A stretch of DNA of 64,000 bases from RH-AL1 sp050013235 (lineage in GTDB: Bacteria; Pseudomonadota; Alphaproteobacteria; Rhizobiales; Beijerinckiaceae), in contig JBEKFQ010000002.1 of NCBI GenBank assembly GCA_050013235.1, positions 1 through 64,000 on the forward strand, read 5' to 3'. Both the position numbers and the translations under genes were made by a program. Position 1 is the first letter of the stretch. Each line of letters begins with the position of its first letter. The notes under the pieces are model-generated. The model did no database searches. It had not been told where the DNA came from and saw nothing but the letters and a program-made list of their open reading frames with translations. Below are positions 43,966 to 52,594 of this stretch, piece after piece.

Positions 43966-44738
43966 GCCTCCGTCCCGCCGGCGCCAAAACGCATCAGCCC
44001 GGTGCCATGCACTTTCAGCCAGGCTTCCGCGCGTTCCAATTCGGGGGCGAGCCGCTGCGCCAGTACCCAAAACTCCGCCGAATGATTCATATGGACGAGA
44101 TGGGCGACTTCGTGAGCGGCGAGATAGTCGAGCACGAAGGACGGCGCCATGATCAGGCGCCAGGAGAAGTTGAGGGAGCCGGCCGAAGAGCAGGAGCCCC
44201 AGCGGCTGGTCGTATCGCGGAGGCCGATTCGCCGCGCCGTGGCGCCAATCGCTTTCGTATGGCGATCCACGGCCGCGGCGAGATCGCGCTTGGCCTCCCG
44301 CACGAGAAAATCCTGGACGCGGCGGGCGACAAAGGGCGCTTCGCCGCTGACGCAGAGCTTGGGATGGGCCCCGCCGCTGGATTCCGGCTGCTCGATCCAG
44401 ACCGTGCCGCGCGCGCCCGGCCGATGCGAAATTTCATGCAAGGACCCGCGCAGAGGGATCAGGGCGCTGGGACCAAAAGGCGTCGGGACGGGCAGACGGG
44501 CGAGCCGGGATTTCACCCAATCCGAATGGCGTTCGACAAATAGCTTCGCCCGCGAGAGGGAGCCGCGCGGCGGCAATGTCAGCACGACATCGCGCGTCGC
44601 CGCGCGCACACGCAACGTGTAGCGGCGAGCCGTCGCGACGCGCTTGATCCTCACCCGGTAGGTCTCGCCTGCATGAACGACATCGAAGAAATCGATATCG
44701 AAGCCGCGCAGCGCGGTTTTCGGCGTTACGATAGACAT
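43962..44738 (-). CDS. YgjP-like (M48-type, DUF45) zinc metallopeptidase
   Basis: The 258-residue protein has the zinc motif HEVAH at residues 209-213 and a downstream histidine in MNHSAEFW (H219). It is preceded by RWGSCSSAGSLNFSWRL, the signature of the YgjP/SprT-like family. The N-terminal half is beta-rich and basic (RRYTLRVRAATRDVVLTLPP), also typical. No signal peptide is visible, so it is probably cytoplasmic. The substrate is unknown; UTP-related metal hydrolase activity has been proposed for YgjP homologues. Confidence 0.87.
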   Translation of the reverse strand: MSIVTPKTALRGFDIDFFDVVHAGETYRVRIKRVATARRYTLRVRAATRDVVLTLPPRGSLSRAKLFVERHSDWVKSRLARLPVPTPFGPSALIPLRGSLHEISHRPGARGTVWIEQPESSGGAHPKLCVSGEAPFVARRVQDFLVREAKRDLAAAVDRHTKAIGATARRIGLRDTTSRWGSCSSAGSLNFSWRLIMAPSFVLDYLAAHEVAHLVHMNHSAEFWVLAQRLAPELERAEAWLKVHGTGLMRFGAGGTEA

Positions 44739-45030
44739 GGCTCATGATAGCGGGAGCTCCGCTGAGTCGCCAAGCTCCACTCTATCCCGGACAGGCTCTC
44801 GCCTATCCCGAACAGACTCTCCTCTATCCTGAAACGGTCATTGACCGCTCGATTCCCCCTTCGTACGCTGCCTGTCCGTCCGGCCGAGGCTGGGCGATCC
44901 TGATGATTCCCAGCGGGATGGAACCAGCCTGCGTCGCGAAACGCTTCCCCTGAAATGGTGAGTGCATTCCACGCGAGACCAGGTGTCATGCCGCTCGAGA
45001 AGCATTCACATAAAGATGGAGGCTGTGCTG

Positions 45031-45609
45031 ATGACATTGCGCATTTCGGGAAAAAATCTTGCAATTGGCGAGTCCCTTCGCAGTCATGTTCAGGCTCGCA
45101 TCGATGGGGTTGTCGCGAAATACAATGCAGGTTCTCCTTCCGGTCATGTGACGATCGAGCCCGAGGGGTCGGGCTACCGGTCGGATTGCACGCTATTTCT
45201 AAATTCAGGGACTACCTTGCAAGTCGAGGCGGTGGCTCATGATCCCTATATGAGCTTCGACCGGGCGGCGGAGCGGATCGAGAAGCGTCTCCGGCGCCAC
45301 AAAAAGCGGCTTGCCGGTCATCACGCCAGCAACGCCTACGAGGGCCGGCGCGAAGAGGGCGATCTCCATCCCCTGCCTGCCGGCGAAGCGTTGGACGATC
45401 TCGACGATGAGGCGCCCGAAGAAACCTTTCCGGCCGTCATTGCCGAGCCGGCCAATGGCTTCAAGGTCATGACGGTCGCCTCCGCCGTACGGGAATTGGA
45501 CGATACGGCTCGCTCCGTCGTGATTTTCCGTTATGCCGAAAACAAGCGGATCAACATTGTCTATCGCCGCCCCGACGGCAATATCGGGTGGATCGATCCG
45601 GCTGCTTAG
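45031..45609 (+). CDS. hpf: Ribosome hibernation promoting factor, long form
   Basis: This 192-residue protein of the RaiA/HPF family inactivates ribosomes in stationary phase. The N-terminal domain begins LRISGKNLAIGESLRSHVQARI and includes MSFDRAAERIEKRLRRHKKRL. The C-terminal domain of long HPF, which dimerises ribosomes into 100S particles, is seen as VMTVASAVRELDDTARSVVIFRYAENKRINIVYRRPDGNIGWIDP. GGAGG lies 8 bases before the ATG at 45031. ptsN follows 850 bases downstream. rpoN, often upstream, is not here. The TAG stop belongs to a palindromic element. Confidence 0.93.
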   Translation: MTLRISGKNLAIGESLRSHVQARIDGVVAKYNAGSPSGHVTIEPEGSGYRSDCTLFLNSGTTLQVEAVAHDPYMSFDRAAERIEKRLRRHKKRLAGHHASNAYEGRREEGDLHPLPAGEALDDLDDEAPEETFPAVIAEPANGFKVMTVASAVRELDDTARSVVIFRYAENKRINIVYRRPDGNIGWIDPAA

Positions 45610-45720
45610 TGCATTTCCCACGAAAGTTGCAGACTTTTGGATCGTGGACACGCTCTAATTTCTGATTGAGAGAGCGATCTCTTATCCCTTGGGGGCGCCC
45701 ACCCAAGGGATAAGCGCTTG
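45607..45720 (+). repeat. Copy E of the TAGAGC-type palindromic element
   Basis: A full-length copy: TAGTGCATTTCCCACGAAAG, GCAGACTTTTGGATCGTGGA, CACGCTCTAATTTCTGATTG, then GAGAGCGATCT and a strong hairpin (CTTATCCCTTGGG paired with CCCAAGGGATAAG, 45681-45716). The first three bases are the hpf stop codon. Confidence 0.75.
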
Positions 45721-46458
45721 GGGCATGACGGGACGATCAATGGTTCCAGCCCCGTCATGCCCCGCCTTGCGCCACGGCTGTCCGGTTTATTTTCGAGCAG
45801 CCTACCGGTTTAAAAATACTCGCTTTTGCTCAACTTACTGGGTGCGCGATTCCTCTCCGCCTTGTGGGAGGCGAAGCAAGCTGCTGAACTCGCGCCGAAA
45901 TTGATGGATTCAAAAAAGCTGCCTGGTATCGAAAAGGAAACCGGACCATGGCCGTGGCCTTAAGCAGGATGGAATTTTTTTCTAGAATTAAGTCCATAAA
46001 ATCACTATAATTTAAAATAATGCATGCCGCGTTCGTCTTTGCTGTCAAGGCCAAGGCGGGCCTCGTTTTGGTCAAAAGAAGTGGATAAGCCGAAAGACGC
46101 AAAACGGTGGCAGTCCGGCAACTCTTTGCGGCGCCTCGGAATTAGGCCGGCGCGCCGATCCTTGGCGGCATGCTTCCTTCCGGCGAGCCTTGCGCAAGGC
46201 GTGGACTTGCATGATATGCATGCGAAAATGAAACTGACGGGTTTTTCTCGAGGGGTGCTATATGCACGGGCGAAACCGGTACTGTTCTTGCTCCTAAGGC
46301 GCGATGCGTGCCGCTATCCCTTGGGGTGGGCGTGCGTGAAGATCTTTTCGCAGATGACCAAAGGCTTCCCCGGTGATTGAACATCCGTCCGCCATTTCCA
46401 AGAGCCAACATGTTCGTGTTGTGTTTGTGAGGCCGTCGCCGCTTGGATCGAATTCAAA
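45721..46458. other. Long intergenic region between hpf and ptsN
   Basis: Some 740 bases contain no convincing gene. Frames on both strands are rich in R, S and A or lack ribosome sites. The stretch 45955-46025 is clearly AT-rich. The region is unusual because hpf and ptsN are normally close together; it may hold a small RNA or a degraded insertion, but I see no terminal repeats. Confidence 0.45.
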
Positions 46459-46923
46459 ATGACCCTGACCAATCTCATAACGCGTGACGCCGTCCTGCCG
46501 TCTCTCAAGGCGGGCTCCAAAAAACAGGTTTTGCAGGATTTGAGCGAAGCCGCATCGCGCCTGTGCGGCGTCCCCGCGCGTGAGATTTTCGATTCCTTGC
46601 TTCAGCGCGAGAGGTTGGGATCGACGGGTGTCGGCAACGGCATCGCGATTCCCCATGGCAAGCTGGCCAAGGTCGACCGTATTTTCGGGGTGTTCGCCCG
46701 ATTGGACCGGCCGGTCGATTTCGAGTCCCTGGACGGCGAGCCCGTCGATCTCGTTTTGCTTTTGATCGCGCCGGAAAGCGCAGGGGCCGATCATTTAAAG
46801 GCGCTGGCGAAGGCTGCCCGGCTTCTGCGTTCGCCCAGCATCACCGCGAAGATCCGCGGCACGCGCGACCCTCTGGCGATTTACGCCATCCTCGCGCAGG
46901 AACCGGCGTCCTACGCGGCTTAA
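46459..46923 (+). CDS. ptsN: PTS IIA-like nitrogen regulatory protein
   Basis: EIIA-Ntr is the terminal phosphate acceptor of the nitrogen PTS and regulates potassium and stress responses by protein contacts. The 154-residue protein is a PTS EIIA type-2 domain with the phospho-histidine H66 in GVGNGIAIPHGKL and the downstream segment RPVDFESLDGEPVDLVLLLIAPE. The start MTLTNLITRDAVLPSLKAGSK is typical. It lies downstream of hpf, as often in proteobacteria. Confidence 0.95.
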   Translation: MTLTNLITRDAVLPSLKAGSKKQVLQDLSEAASRLCGVPAREIFDSLLQRERLGSTGVGNGIAIPHGKLAKVDRIFGVFARLDRPVDFESLDGEPVDLVLLLIAPESAGADHLKALAKAARLLRSPSITAKIRGTRDPLAIYAILAQEPASYAA

Positions 46924-46924
46924 A

Positions 46925-47003
46925 AGGGCTCATCACTTGGGCGGAGACCACCCAAGTGATGAGAGATTGCTCTCTTTGAACGAAGTTAGAGTGCTTTCCC
47001 CGG
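46925..47003 (-). repeat. Copy F of the TAGAGC-type palindromic element, after ptsN
   Basis: Read on the minus strand: GCACTCTAACTTCG, AAAGAGAGCAATCT, then a hairpin (CTCATCACTTGGG with CCCAAGTGATGAG, 46929-46963). It lies between convergent ptsN and a methyltransferase gene, orientation opposite to copies B and E. Neither gene takes its stop codon from it. Confidence 0.65.
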
Positions 47004-47031
47004 GGGGTGAAATGCGCTCAACCCCTTCAAA

Positions 47032-47980
47032 TCAAGCGGTTGCTTCCACGCTGGTATTTTTCCTGCCGCGCGATGGTTTCTTACCGGCGTGGGTCATGAC
47101 GAAATGGAAGCCTAATTCCGGATTCGTGTTGAAATTGGCGTCATAATAGGAGTGGATGTTGCCGCTCCCGCGCACAAAATCACCGAAGCCGAACATTGAT
47201 TTTTCGATGAATTGAAGGCCGAATTCGCGCACACGCTCTTGCCACCATGATTCCTGCTTGACGGTCGGATGATAGCTGACCCCGTTGGCGATATCGTCGT
47301 AAGTCGCGGCCGAACCGACGAAAATACCGTTCGGTGCGAGGTGCGCCTTGACGTTGGCGAAGAGCTGGGGAAGATCGCTTTCGTGAATATGTTCCAGCAC
47401 TTCCCACATGGTGACGACGTCGAATTTATGGGCCTTGCCGCTCCCGGTATCGATCAGCTTGAAGGGCTTGGTGATATCGCACGTCTCGAGATAATCGCCG
47501 ATGATCCGCCATTCCGCGCGTTGCGATTTGATTGAATAATCGCTGCCTTCGAGTCCGAAAGCGCGATGACCGCGGACCAGGAAATCGAAGACCAAACCGC
47601 CGCCCGCGCAGCCGAGATCGAGCGCCGAAACCGGCCGGCCAAAGTGGTTTTCCACGGCCCGGCAGAACCTCATGCTGCGCGTGTTGTCGTCCTTGGTGCC
47701 GCGCGGCTTGATATGATCGTTGCTTTTACAGGCAACGGGATAGTCCGTCACGAGCTTGATGGTGTTGGCCGGAGCCCGCTCTCCGATGAGCAGGGCCCGG
47801 ATATCGCCGATCTGGTCCAGGATCGTCCGGTTGCGGCGGTCGAGGCTGTTTTCAAAGGCTTGGAGCAGCTGGCGCGCGATATCCAAATTGTTTTGCGCAA
47901 TAAAAAGCCTTGTCTGCTTCGCTAAAACTCGATGGCGCCATATCTTGCGGCAAGGCCAGCTTGTGAACTTGTTGCGTCAT
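47032..47980 (-). CDS. Class I SAM-dependent methyltransferase, apparent frameshift near the start
   Basis: The main frame (47886 down to 47032) has the SAM loop VSALDLGCAGGGLVFDFL, then FDVVTMWEVLEHI and ANVKAHLAPNGIFVGSA, as in Methyltransf_23-type enzymes. Its only start there is a TTG without a ribosome site. A better start is ATG at 47980 behind AGGTGG, giving MTQQVHKLALPQDMA..SEADKAF. Deleting one A from the five at 47902-47906 joins the two as EADKAFIAQNNLDIARQLL, a 315-residue protein. As given, the upstream frame stops after about 48 codons. The substrate is unknown; relatives sit in sugar or surface-polymer loci. Confidence 0.75.
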
Positions 47981-48205
47981 GAATGTTATCCACCTCGGCT
48001 CTGGCCGTCACGCAACCGGCACCACATCGGTTGTTTTGCGCGCAGCAACTTTGGAACGGACCCTCGTCTTGCCGCCGCACCTTGAGGGTGAGGCCGTGAG
48101 GTATCGAGGAGCAAACCTAAAGAGCCTCGCTTGCGCCAGCCTGTTGCCGGCCGGCGCGGTGATTTCGGAAAGAAATGCCCAGCCGGAGCTGCCGATGTGT
48201 TTTGG

Positions 48206-49207
48206 TCAGCACCACGCCCGGCCGGCATAGTCGATTGCATAATCATCCGGGCGGGCGGCGATGGCGTTCATGCCGTGCAAGACCGTATCGTTTGCGACGA
48301 TGAGCCGGGTGTCGATTTTGCGCAGCAGCTCGCCAAACGGCGCTTTGTCCTCGAAGCGGGCGCGGAACACCGTGGGATCCGCGAACGCGATCACGCGGGG
48401 CAGGACGCCGCCGGAAAAGGTGACCCCGCCCGTGGCGAGAAAGGCCAGCGCCATGTCGCCCGCGAAACGCGCGGTGAGGCGCCAGAATAGCCGGATGGTG
48501 TTGGCTTCCTCGCCATGGGGATTGGCTCGACCTTGTTCCACCAGGTGCATTTCGTCGAGCGTCCGGGACGCGATCAGGCCTTGCGATGTCAGCCGCGCCT
48601 GATGCAGCCGCACGAGACCTGGTCCCGACATGAGGAACTCCGCGCTGATCCGGCCGAGAGGCGTCATCGGCAAATGCGGCCAGATCGCGGATTCCTCGCT
48701 GCCCATGGGCCCGAAATCGACATGGCCCGCTTCCGACGCCAGCGCGAAATGCTTGCCGCCGATTTCGAGCAAGGCGGCCACGCCGAGTCCGGTTCCCGGC
48801 CCCAAGATGAGCTTGGTGCCTTGCGCCTTTGGGCGGGCCTTGCCGATCGTCTCGACCCATTCGTCCCGGATGATGGGAAGACTCAGGGCCTGCGCTTCGA
48901 AATCGTTCAAAAGCAGGCCTTGCCGCAAACCAAGTGCCTTGGCCACGCCGGCGCCGTCGATGGTCCAATTGGCATTGGTCATCACCACGCGGCGGCCTTC
49001 GACGGGACCGGCGGCGCAGGCGATGATGGAGCGCGGCGTGTCCGGCAACTCCGGCAACGCGTCCTCGATCGCGGATTCGAGATCGGGAAAGCCGCGCGTC
49101 GGGCGGTGAACGGCGTGCGAGGGGCTGTCTCCCGGCTCCGCGATAAGCGCGAACCGCGCGTTCGTGCCGCCAATATCGGCGGCGAGGACGGGATAGGGAA
49201 ATTCCAC
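48206..49207 (-). CDS. glk: Glucokinase
   Basis: Glk phosphorylates glucose with ATP. The 333-residue ROK-unrelated glucokinase (PF02685 type) begins FPYPVLAADIGGTNARFAL. It includes MTNANWTIDG, LLLNDFEAQALSLP, LGPGTGLGVAALLEI, ASEAGHVDFGPMG and FSGGVLPRVIAF. I favour GTG at 49207 because AAAGG lies 8 bases upstream; ATG at 49240 would add 11 non-conserved residues. A much longer open frame upstream runs antisense into the pheS leader and is not credible. Confidence 0.92.
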   Translation of the reverse strand: MEFPYPVLAADIGGTNARFALIAEPGDSPSHAVHRPTRGFPDLESAIEDALPELPDTPRSIIACAAGPVEGRRVVMTNANWTIDGAGVAKALGLRQGLLLNDFEAQALSLPIIRDEWVETIGKARPKAQGTKLILGPGTGLGVAALLEIGGKHFALASEAGHVDFGPMGSEESAIWPHLPMTPLGRISAEFLMSGPGLVRLHQARLTSQGLIASRTLDEMHLVEQGRANPHGEEANTIRLFWRLTARFAGDMALAFLATGGVTFSGGVLPRVIAFADPTVFRARFEDKAPFGELLRKIDTRLIVANDTVLHGMNAIAARPDDYAIDYAGRAWC

Positions 49208-49430
49208 GCGATAACCTTTCGAGCGGGGTGGCTGCTCCATTTTAATCGGTGTGACGGTCTGGCGCCATCGTCCGCGAGTCAAGTCCGGTATGTTCGAAGA
49301 GGGGAGGGGCGGCGGCTTTGGTGAAAATTCCTCGCGCTTCTTTTTGAGATTTGGCCGTCCCCGCACCTTGGTCTCGACAGGGGTTGCCCTGGCGTGGCAG
49401 ATGGAGGGGTATTTTTGACGTTTGGAAGCC

Positions 49431-50513
49431 ATGTCCGATCTCGCTGCTCTCGAAAACGAAACCCTCGAATCCATCGCCTCGGCCGCCGATGAGGCCGGCC
49501 TGGAGGCCGTGCGCCTCGCCGCGTTAGGCAAAAAGGGGAGTGTGTCGGCTCTGCTCGCCACGCTTGGTAAAATGGCGCCGGAGGACCGTAAGGTTCGCGG
49601 CGCGGCGATCAATCTTCTCAAGGACCGGATCGTCGAGGCCTTCGAGGCCCGGCGCGAGGTCTTGAAGCAAGCCGCCCTCGAGGCGCGTCTTAAGGCCGAG
49701 GTCGTCGACGTGACCTTGCCCGTGCGGCCTAGCCCCCTCGACAGCGGCCGGATCCATCCGATTACCCAGGTCATGGACGAGCTGGCCGCGATCTTCGCCG
49801 ATATGGGTTTCGCCATCGCCGAAGGTCCGGATATCGAGACCGACGATTTCAATTTCACCAAGCTGAATTTTCCGCCGGATCATCCCGCGCGCGAAATGCA
49901 CGACACGTTTTTCTTTCCGCCCGGCGCCGATGGTTCGCGCGCCTTGTTGCGCACCCATACGAGCCCGGTGCAAGTGCGCACCATGCTGGTGCAGCAGCCG
50001 CCGATTCGAATCATTTGCCCCGGCCGGACCTATCGCTGCGATTCCGACCAGACGCATACGCCGATGTTCCATCAGGTCGAGGGCTTGGTGATCGACCGCC
50101 ACGCCAATCTTGGCAATCTCAAATGGATCTTGGAGGAATTCTGCAAGGCTTTCTTCGAAGTGCCCGAAGTGACCATGCGGTTCCGGCCAAGCTTTTTCCC
50201 TTTCACCGAACCGTCGATGGAGGTGGATATCCGCTGTTCCCGGCGCGGCGGCGAGATCCGTTTCGGCGAGGGCGAGGATTGGCTCGAGATTTTGGGATGC
50301 GGCATGGTGCATCCCAATGTGCTGACCGCCTGTGGGATCGATCCCGAGGTCTACCAAGGTTTCGCCTGGGGCATCGGGATCGACCGCATCGCCATGTTGA
50401 AATATGGCATGCCGGATCTGCGCGCCTTTTTCGAAAGCGACATTCGCTGGCTGAACCATTATGGATTTCGCCCGCTCGATCTGCCGAGCTTGTTGGCCGG
50501 TCTCAGCGCCTGA
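49431..50513 (+). CDS. pheS: Phenylalanyl-tRNA synthetase alpha subunit
   Basis: PheS is the catalytic subunit of the PheST tetramer. The 360-residue protein has the N-terminal coiled coil, then HPITQVMDELAAIFADMGF (motif 1 region), HDTFFFPPGADGSRALLRTHTSPVQVR (motif 2 region) and YQGFAWGIGIDRIAMLKYG (motif 3). ATG at 49431 is chosen over a TTG nine bases earlier. Normally pheT follows closely; here the next gene is a hydroxyacid dehydrogenase and pheT is not in the window. Confidence 0.96.
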   Translation: MSDLAALENETLESIASAADEAGLEAVRLAALGKKGSVSALLATLGKMAPEDRKVRGAAINLLKDRIVEAFEARREVLKQAALEARLKAEVVDVTLPVRPSPLDSGRIHPITQVMDELAAIFADMGFAIAEGPDIETDDFNFTKLNFPPDHPAREMHDTFFFPPGADGSRALLRTHTSPVQVRTMLVQQPPIRIICPGRTYRCDSDQTHTPMFHQVEGLVIDRHANLGNLKWILEEFCKAFFEVPEVTMRFRPSFFPFTEPSMEVDIRCSRRGGEIRFGEGEDWLEILGCGMVHPNVLTACGIDPEVYQGFAWGIGIDRIAMLKYGMPDLRAFFESDIRWLNHYGFRPLDLPSLLAGLSA

Positions 50514-50518
50514 GCAAG

Positions 50519-50542
50519 CTTGCGTGGGTGGTCCCACGCAAG
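50519..50542 (+). terminator. Hairpin just after pheS
   Basis: A perfect 10-bp stem, CTTGCGTGGG with CCCACGCAAG around TGGT, lies 6 bases after the stop codon. There is no T-tract. The loop and flanks resemble the hairpin part of the dispersed palindromic elements. Confidence 0.5.
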
Positions 50543-50666
50543 TTCCCCCGCCCATGGCGGCGGCCTGCTGCGTCATTCGGTCCGCCGGTCTGATGGCCGC
50601 GTTGATTTTGGCGAGGTTTTGGGCCTGGGTTGCGGTTCATGCGCTGGTCTCACAGGGGGTCCCAGT

Positions 50667-51647
50667 TTGCCGTCCTACGATATTCTCTTATCCGCGCCGA
50701 CCAATCCGCTGATCGAGGCCGCGCTTGGGCGGCGGTTCACGTTGCATCGTCTTTACGAGGCCGCGGACGAGGAGAGCTTCCTCGCCGCCATTGGCCCCGG
50801 TGTCAAAGTCCTGGTCACGGGCGGGCTCGGTCAGCGTAAGATTGACGCGGCCTTGCTGGGACGGTTGCCGGATCTCGAACTCATCGCGCATTTCGGGGTG
50901 GGCTACGACGCCATCGATGCCAAATGGGCCGCCGCGCATGGGATTGTCGTGACCCATACGCCGGATGTATTGAATGACGAGGTCGCCGATCTCGCCATCG
51001 GGCTTTTGCTCGCCACCGTCCGGCAAATTCCGCGGGCCGATGCTTATCTCAGGGCGGGCCATTGGCAGGAAAAGCCGTTTCCGCTGACGGCCTCTTTGCG
51101 GGGCCGGCGGCTTGGTATTCTCGGGCTCGGACGGATCGGCCTCGCGATCGCCACGCGCGCGGCGTCCTTCGGCATCGAAGTCGCCTATTACAACAGGCGC
51201 CCCCGTGAGGATGTTGCTTTCGCCTACCACGCTGACGTCATCGGCCTGGCGCGCGCGTCCGATATTCTCATGGTAGCCGCGCCGGCGACGCCGGAAACCC
51301 GGCATATCGTAAACGCGGCAGTGCTCGAGGCGCTTGGACCCGAGGGCATTTTGATCAATATCGCCAGGGGCTCCCTGGTCGACGAGCAAGCGCTGATCGC
51401 GGCTCTGCGGGATCATGTGATCCTTGGCGCGGGTCTCGATGTCTTCGAGGCGGAGCCTCACGTGCCCGCGGCGCTGATCGCCCTCGAAAACACCCTGCTC
51501 TTGCCCCATGTTGGCTCGGCGTCGCATGTCACGCGGGCCGCCATGGCGCAACTCGTCGTGGATAATGTGTTGGCTTGGGCCGACCGGAAGGGCGTTTTGA
51601 CGCCGGTGCCGGAAACGCCTTGGCCGCGTGTTTCCCCTCGGCCGTAA
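50667..51647 (+). CDS. D-isomer specific 2-hydroxyacid dehydrogenase
   Basis: This 326-residue NAD(P)H-dependent enzyme is of the glyoxylate/hydroxypyruvate reductase type. FGVGYDAID, the Rossmann loop LGILGLGRIGLAIATRAASFG, the catalytic arginine in INIARGSLVDEQAL, the glutamate in DVFEAEPHVP and the histidine in LLPHVGSAS are present. The start is a TTG at 50667 behind AGGGGG; the open frame upstream has no family features. A second, diverged relative lies at 56966. Confidence 0.87.
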   Translation: MPSYDILLSAPTNPLIEAALGRRFTLHRLYEAADEESFLAAIGPGVKVLVTGGLGQRKIDAALLGRLPDLELIAHFGVGYDAIDAKWAAAHGIVVTHTPDVLNDEVADLAIGLLLATVRQIPRADAYLRAGHWQEKPFPLTASLRGRRLGILGLGRIGLAIATRAASFGIEVAYYNRRPREDVAFAYHADVIGLARASDILMVAAPATPETRHIVNAAVLEALGPEGILINIARGSLVDEQALIAALRDHVILGAGLDVFEAEPHVPAALIALENTLLLPHVGSASHVTRAAMAQLVVDNVLAWADRKGVLTPVPETPWPRVSPRP

Positions 51648-51707
51648 GCGCCATTCCGGCGAATCGTGTCAAACAGATTTCCATACGCCTGGCCCGGAGC
51701 AGAAACG

Positions 51708-52574
51708 ATGCGGATGATCTCGACGAAGCCGTTTATTTCGCCTGGCGAGCGGACAAACCCAGCCGCCGGCAGTACCGGCTTCGTGCTCGCCGCTTTGGCC
51801 GCGCTCTTCGTGAGCACGGCCGCCATGGCGGCGGAATCTCCCGGCATCGCGGGCGTGTGGGAGATCACGCGCGATCAAGGCCCACGGGCGTGCCGGATCA
51901 GCCTCAATGCGGAAAGGTCCGGACAGGGTGATTTCATTGCCGGAATTCCGCCCGCGTGCCGGCGCGCCATGCCTATTCTCGGCAAGGCCGGAGGTTGGAG
52001 CATGACCGATTCGACTCACCTCGCCTTGACCACGCCGGACGGCGAGTCCGTGCTCGATTTGTCGCGCGAGGGCGATGCGTTCAGGGGGCTAGGTTCCGAC
52101 GGGGCGTCCTACAAGCTCGTCCCGGTCCATTCGACGGGGCGCAACGCGGTTAGCATCGATCCCGCCGCCGAAACCGCGCAACCCGGCAAACCGGCGATCA
52201 TCGAGTTGGCCGCGCAGCCAGCGCCACCGGCACCGCTCGCACAACCTGTGCAGCCAAGGAAGCCTGTTATCGCCGTCCGCCCTTCCGAACTCGCGGGCCG
52301 GTATGCGATTTTGCGGGATAAGACGCACGACACCGGTTGCATGCTGACTCTCGACAATCAGACCAAGGTCAGGGGCGGGGACCGCGCGGCTTTGGCGCCG
52401 GCGTGCCGAGACCAGGGGATTGTCGTCTTCGATCCCGTGGCTTGGCAGATCGTCAATGGCCGTTTGGTGCTGACGGCCAAGGCCGGCCATACGACGCATC
52501 TGGATTTGCAACCGGATGGAACGTGGTTGAAGGATCCCGCCGAGGGCCGGAGCCTTGTGCTGAAGAAGCTTTAG
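51708..52574 (+). CDS. Exported protein with two AprI/Inh-type beta-barrel domains
   Basis: This 288-residue protein has an N-terminal hydrophobic signal (GFVLAALAALFVSTAAMAAE). Two repeats follow. The first is IAGVWEITRDQGPRACRISLN with PPACRRAMPIL and GGWSMTDSTHLALTTPDG. The second is LAGRYAILRDKTHDTGCMLTLD with LAPACRDQGIVVF and VAWQIVNGRLVLTAKAG. Each has the pair of cysteines and the W-core of Inh metalloprotease inhibitors. A P/A-rich linker joins them. ATG at 51708 has GGAG 8 bases upstream. It probably acts in the periplasm as a protease inhibitor, but no target protease is adjacent. Its TAG stop belongs to a 23-bp palindrome. Confidence 0.75.
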   Translation: MRMISTKPFISPGERTNPAAGSTGFVLAALAALFVSTAAMAAESPGIAGVWEITRDQGPRACRISLNAERSGQGDFIAGIPPACRRAMPILGKAGGWSMTDSTHLALTTPDGESVLDLSREGDAFRGLGSDGASYKLVPVHSTGRNAVSIDPAAETAQPGKPAIIELAAQPAPPAPLAQPVQPRKPVIAVRPSELAGRYAILRDKTHDTGCMLTLDNQTKVRGGDRAALAPACRDQGIVVFDPVAWQIVNGRLVLTAKAGHTTHLDLQPDGTWLKDPAEGRSLVLKKL

Positions 52575-52594
52575 AGCTTTTTCTAGGTGCTCTA
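52572..52594. repeat. Copy I, minimal TAGAGC...GCTCTA palindrome between convergent stops
   Basis: A 23-bp element TAGAGC-(11 nt)-GCTCTA. The left TAG is the stop of the Inh-domain gene on the plus strand. The right end, read on the minus strand, is the TAG stop of fabI. It looks like a reduced form of the larger elements. Confidence 0.6.

Noticed and set aside
46024..46380. 118-codon plus-strand frame between hpf and ptsN
   Set aside because: No ribosome binding site, no domain, and an amino acid mix typical of non-coding GC-rich frames.
49241..49861. N-terminal extension of glk (about 200 codons) antisense to pheS
   Set aside because: Rich in S, R and A with no conserved residues; the family N-terminus starts at 49207-49240.
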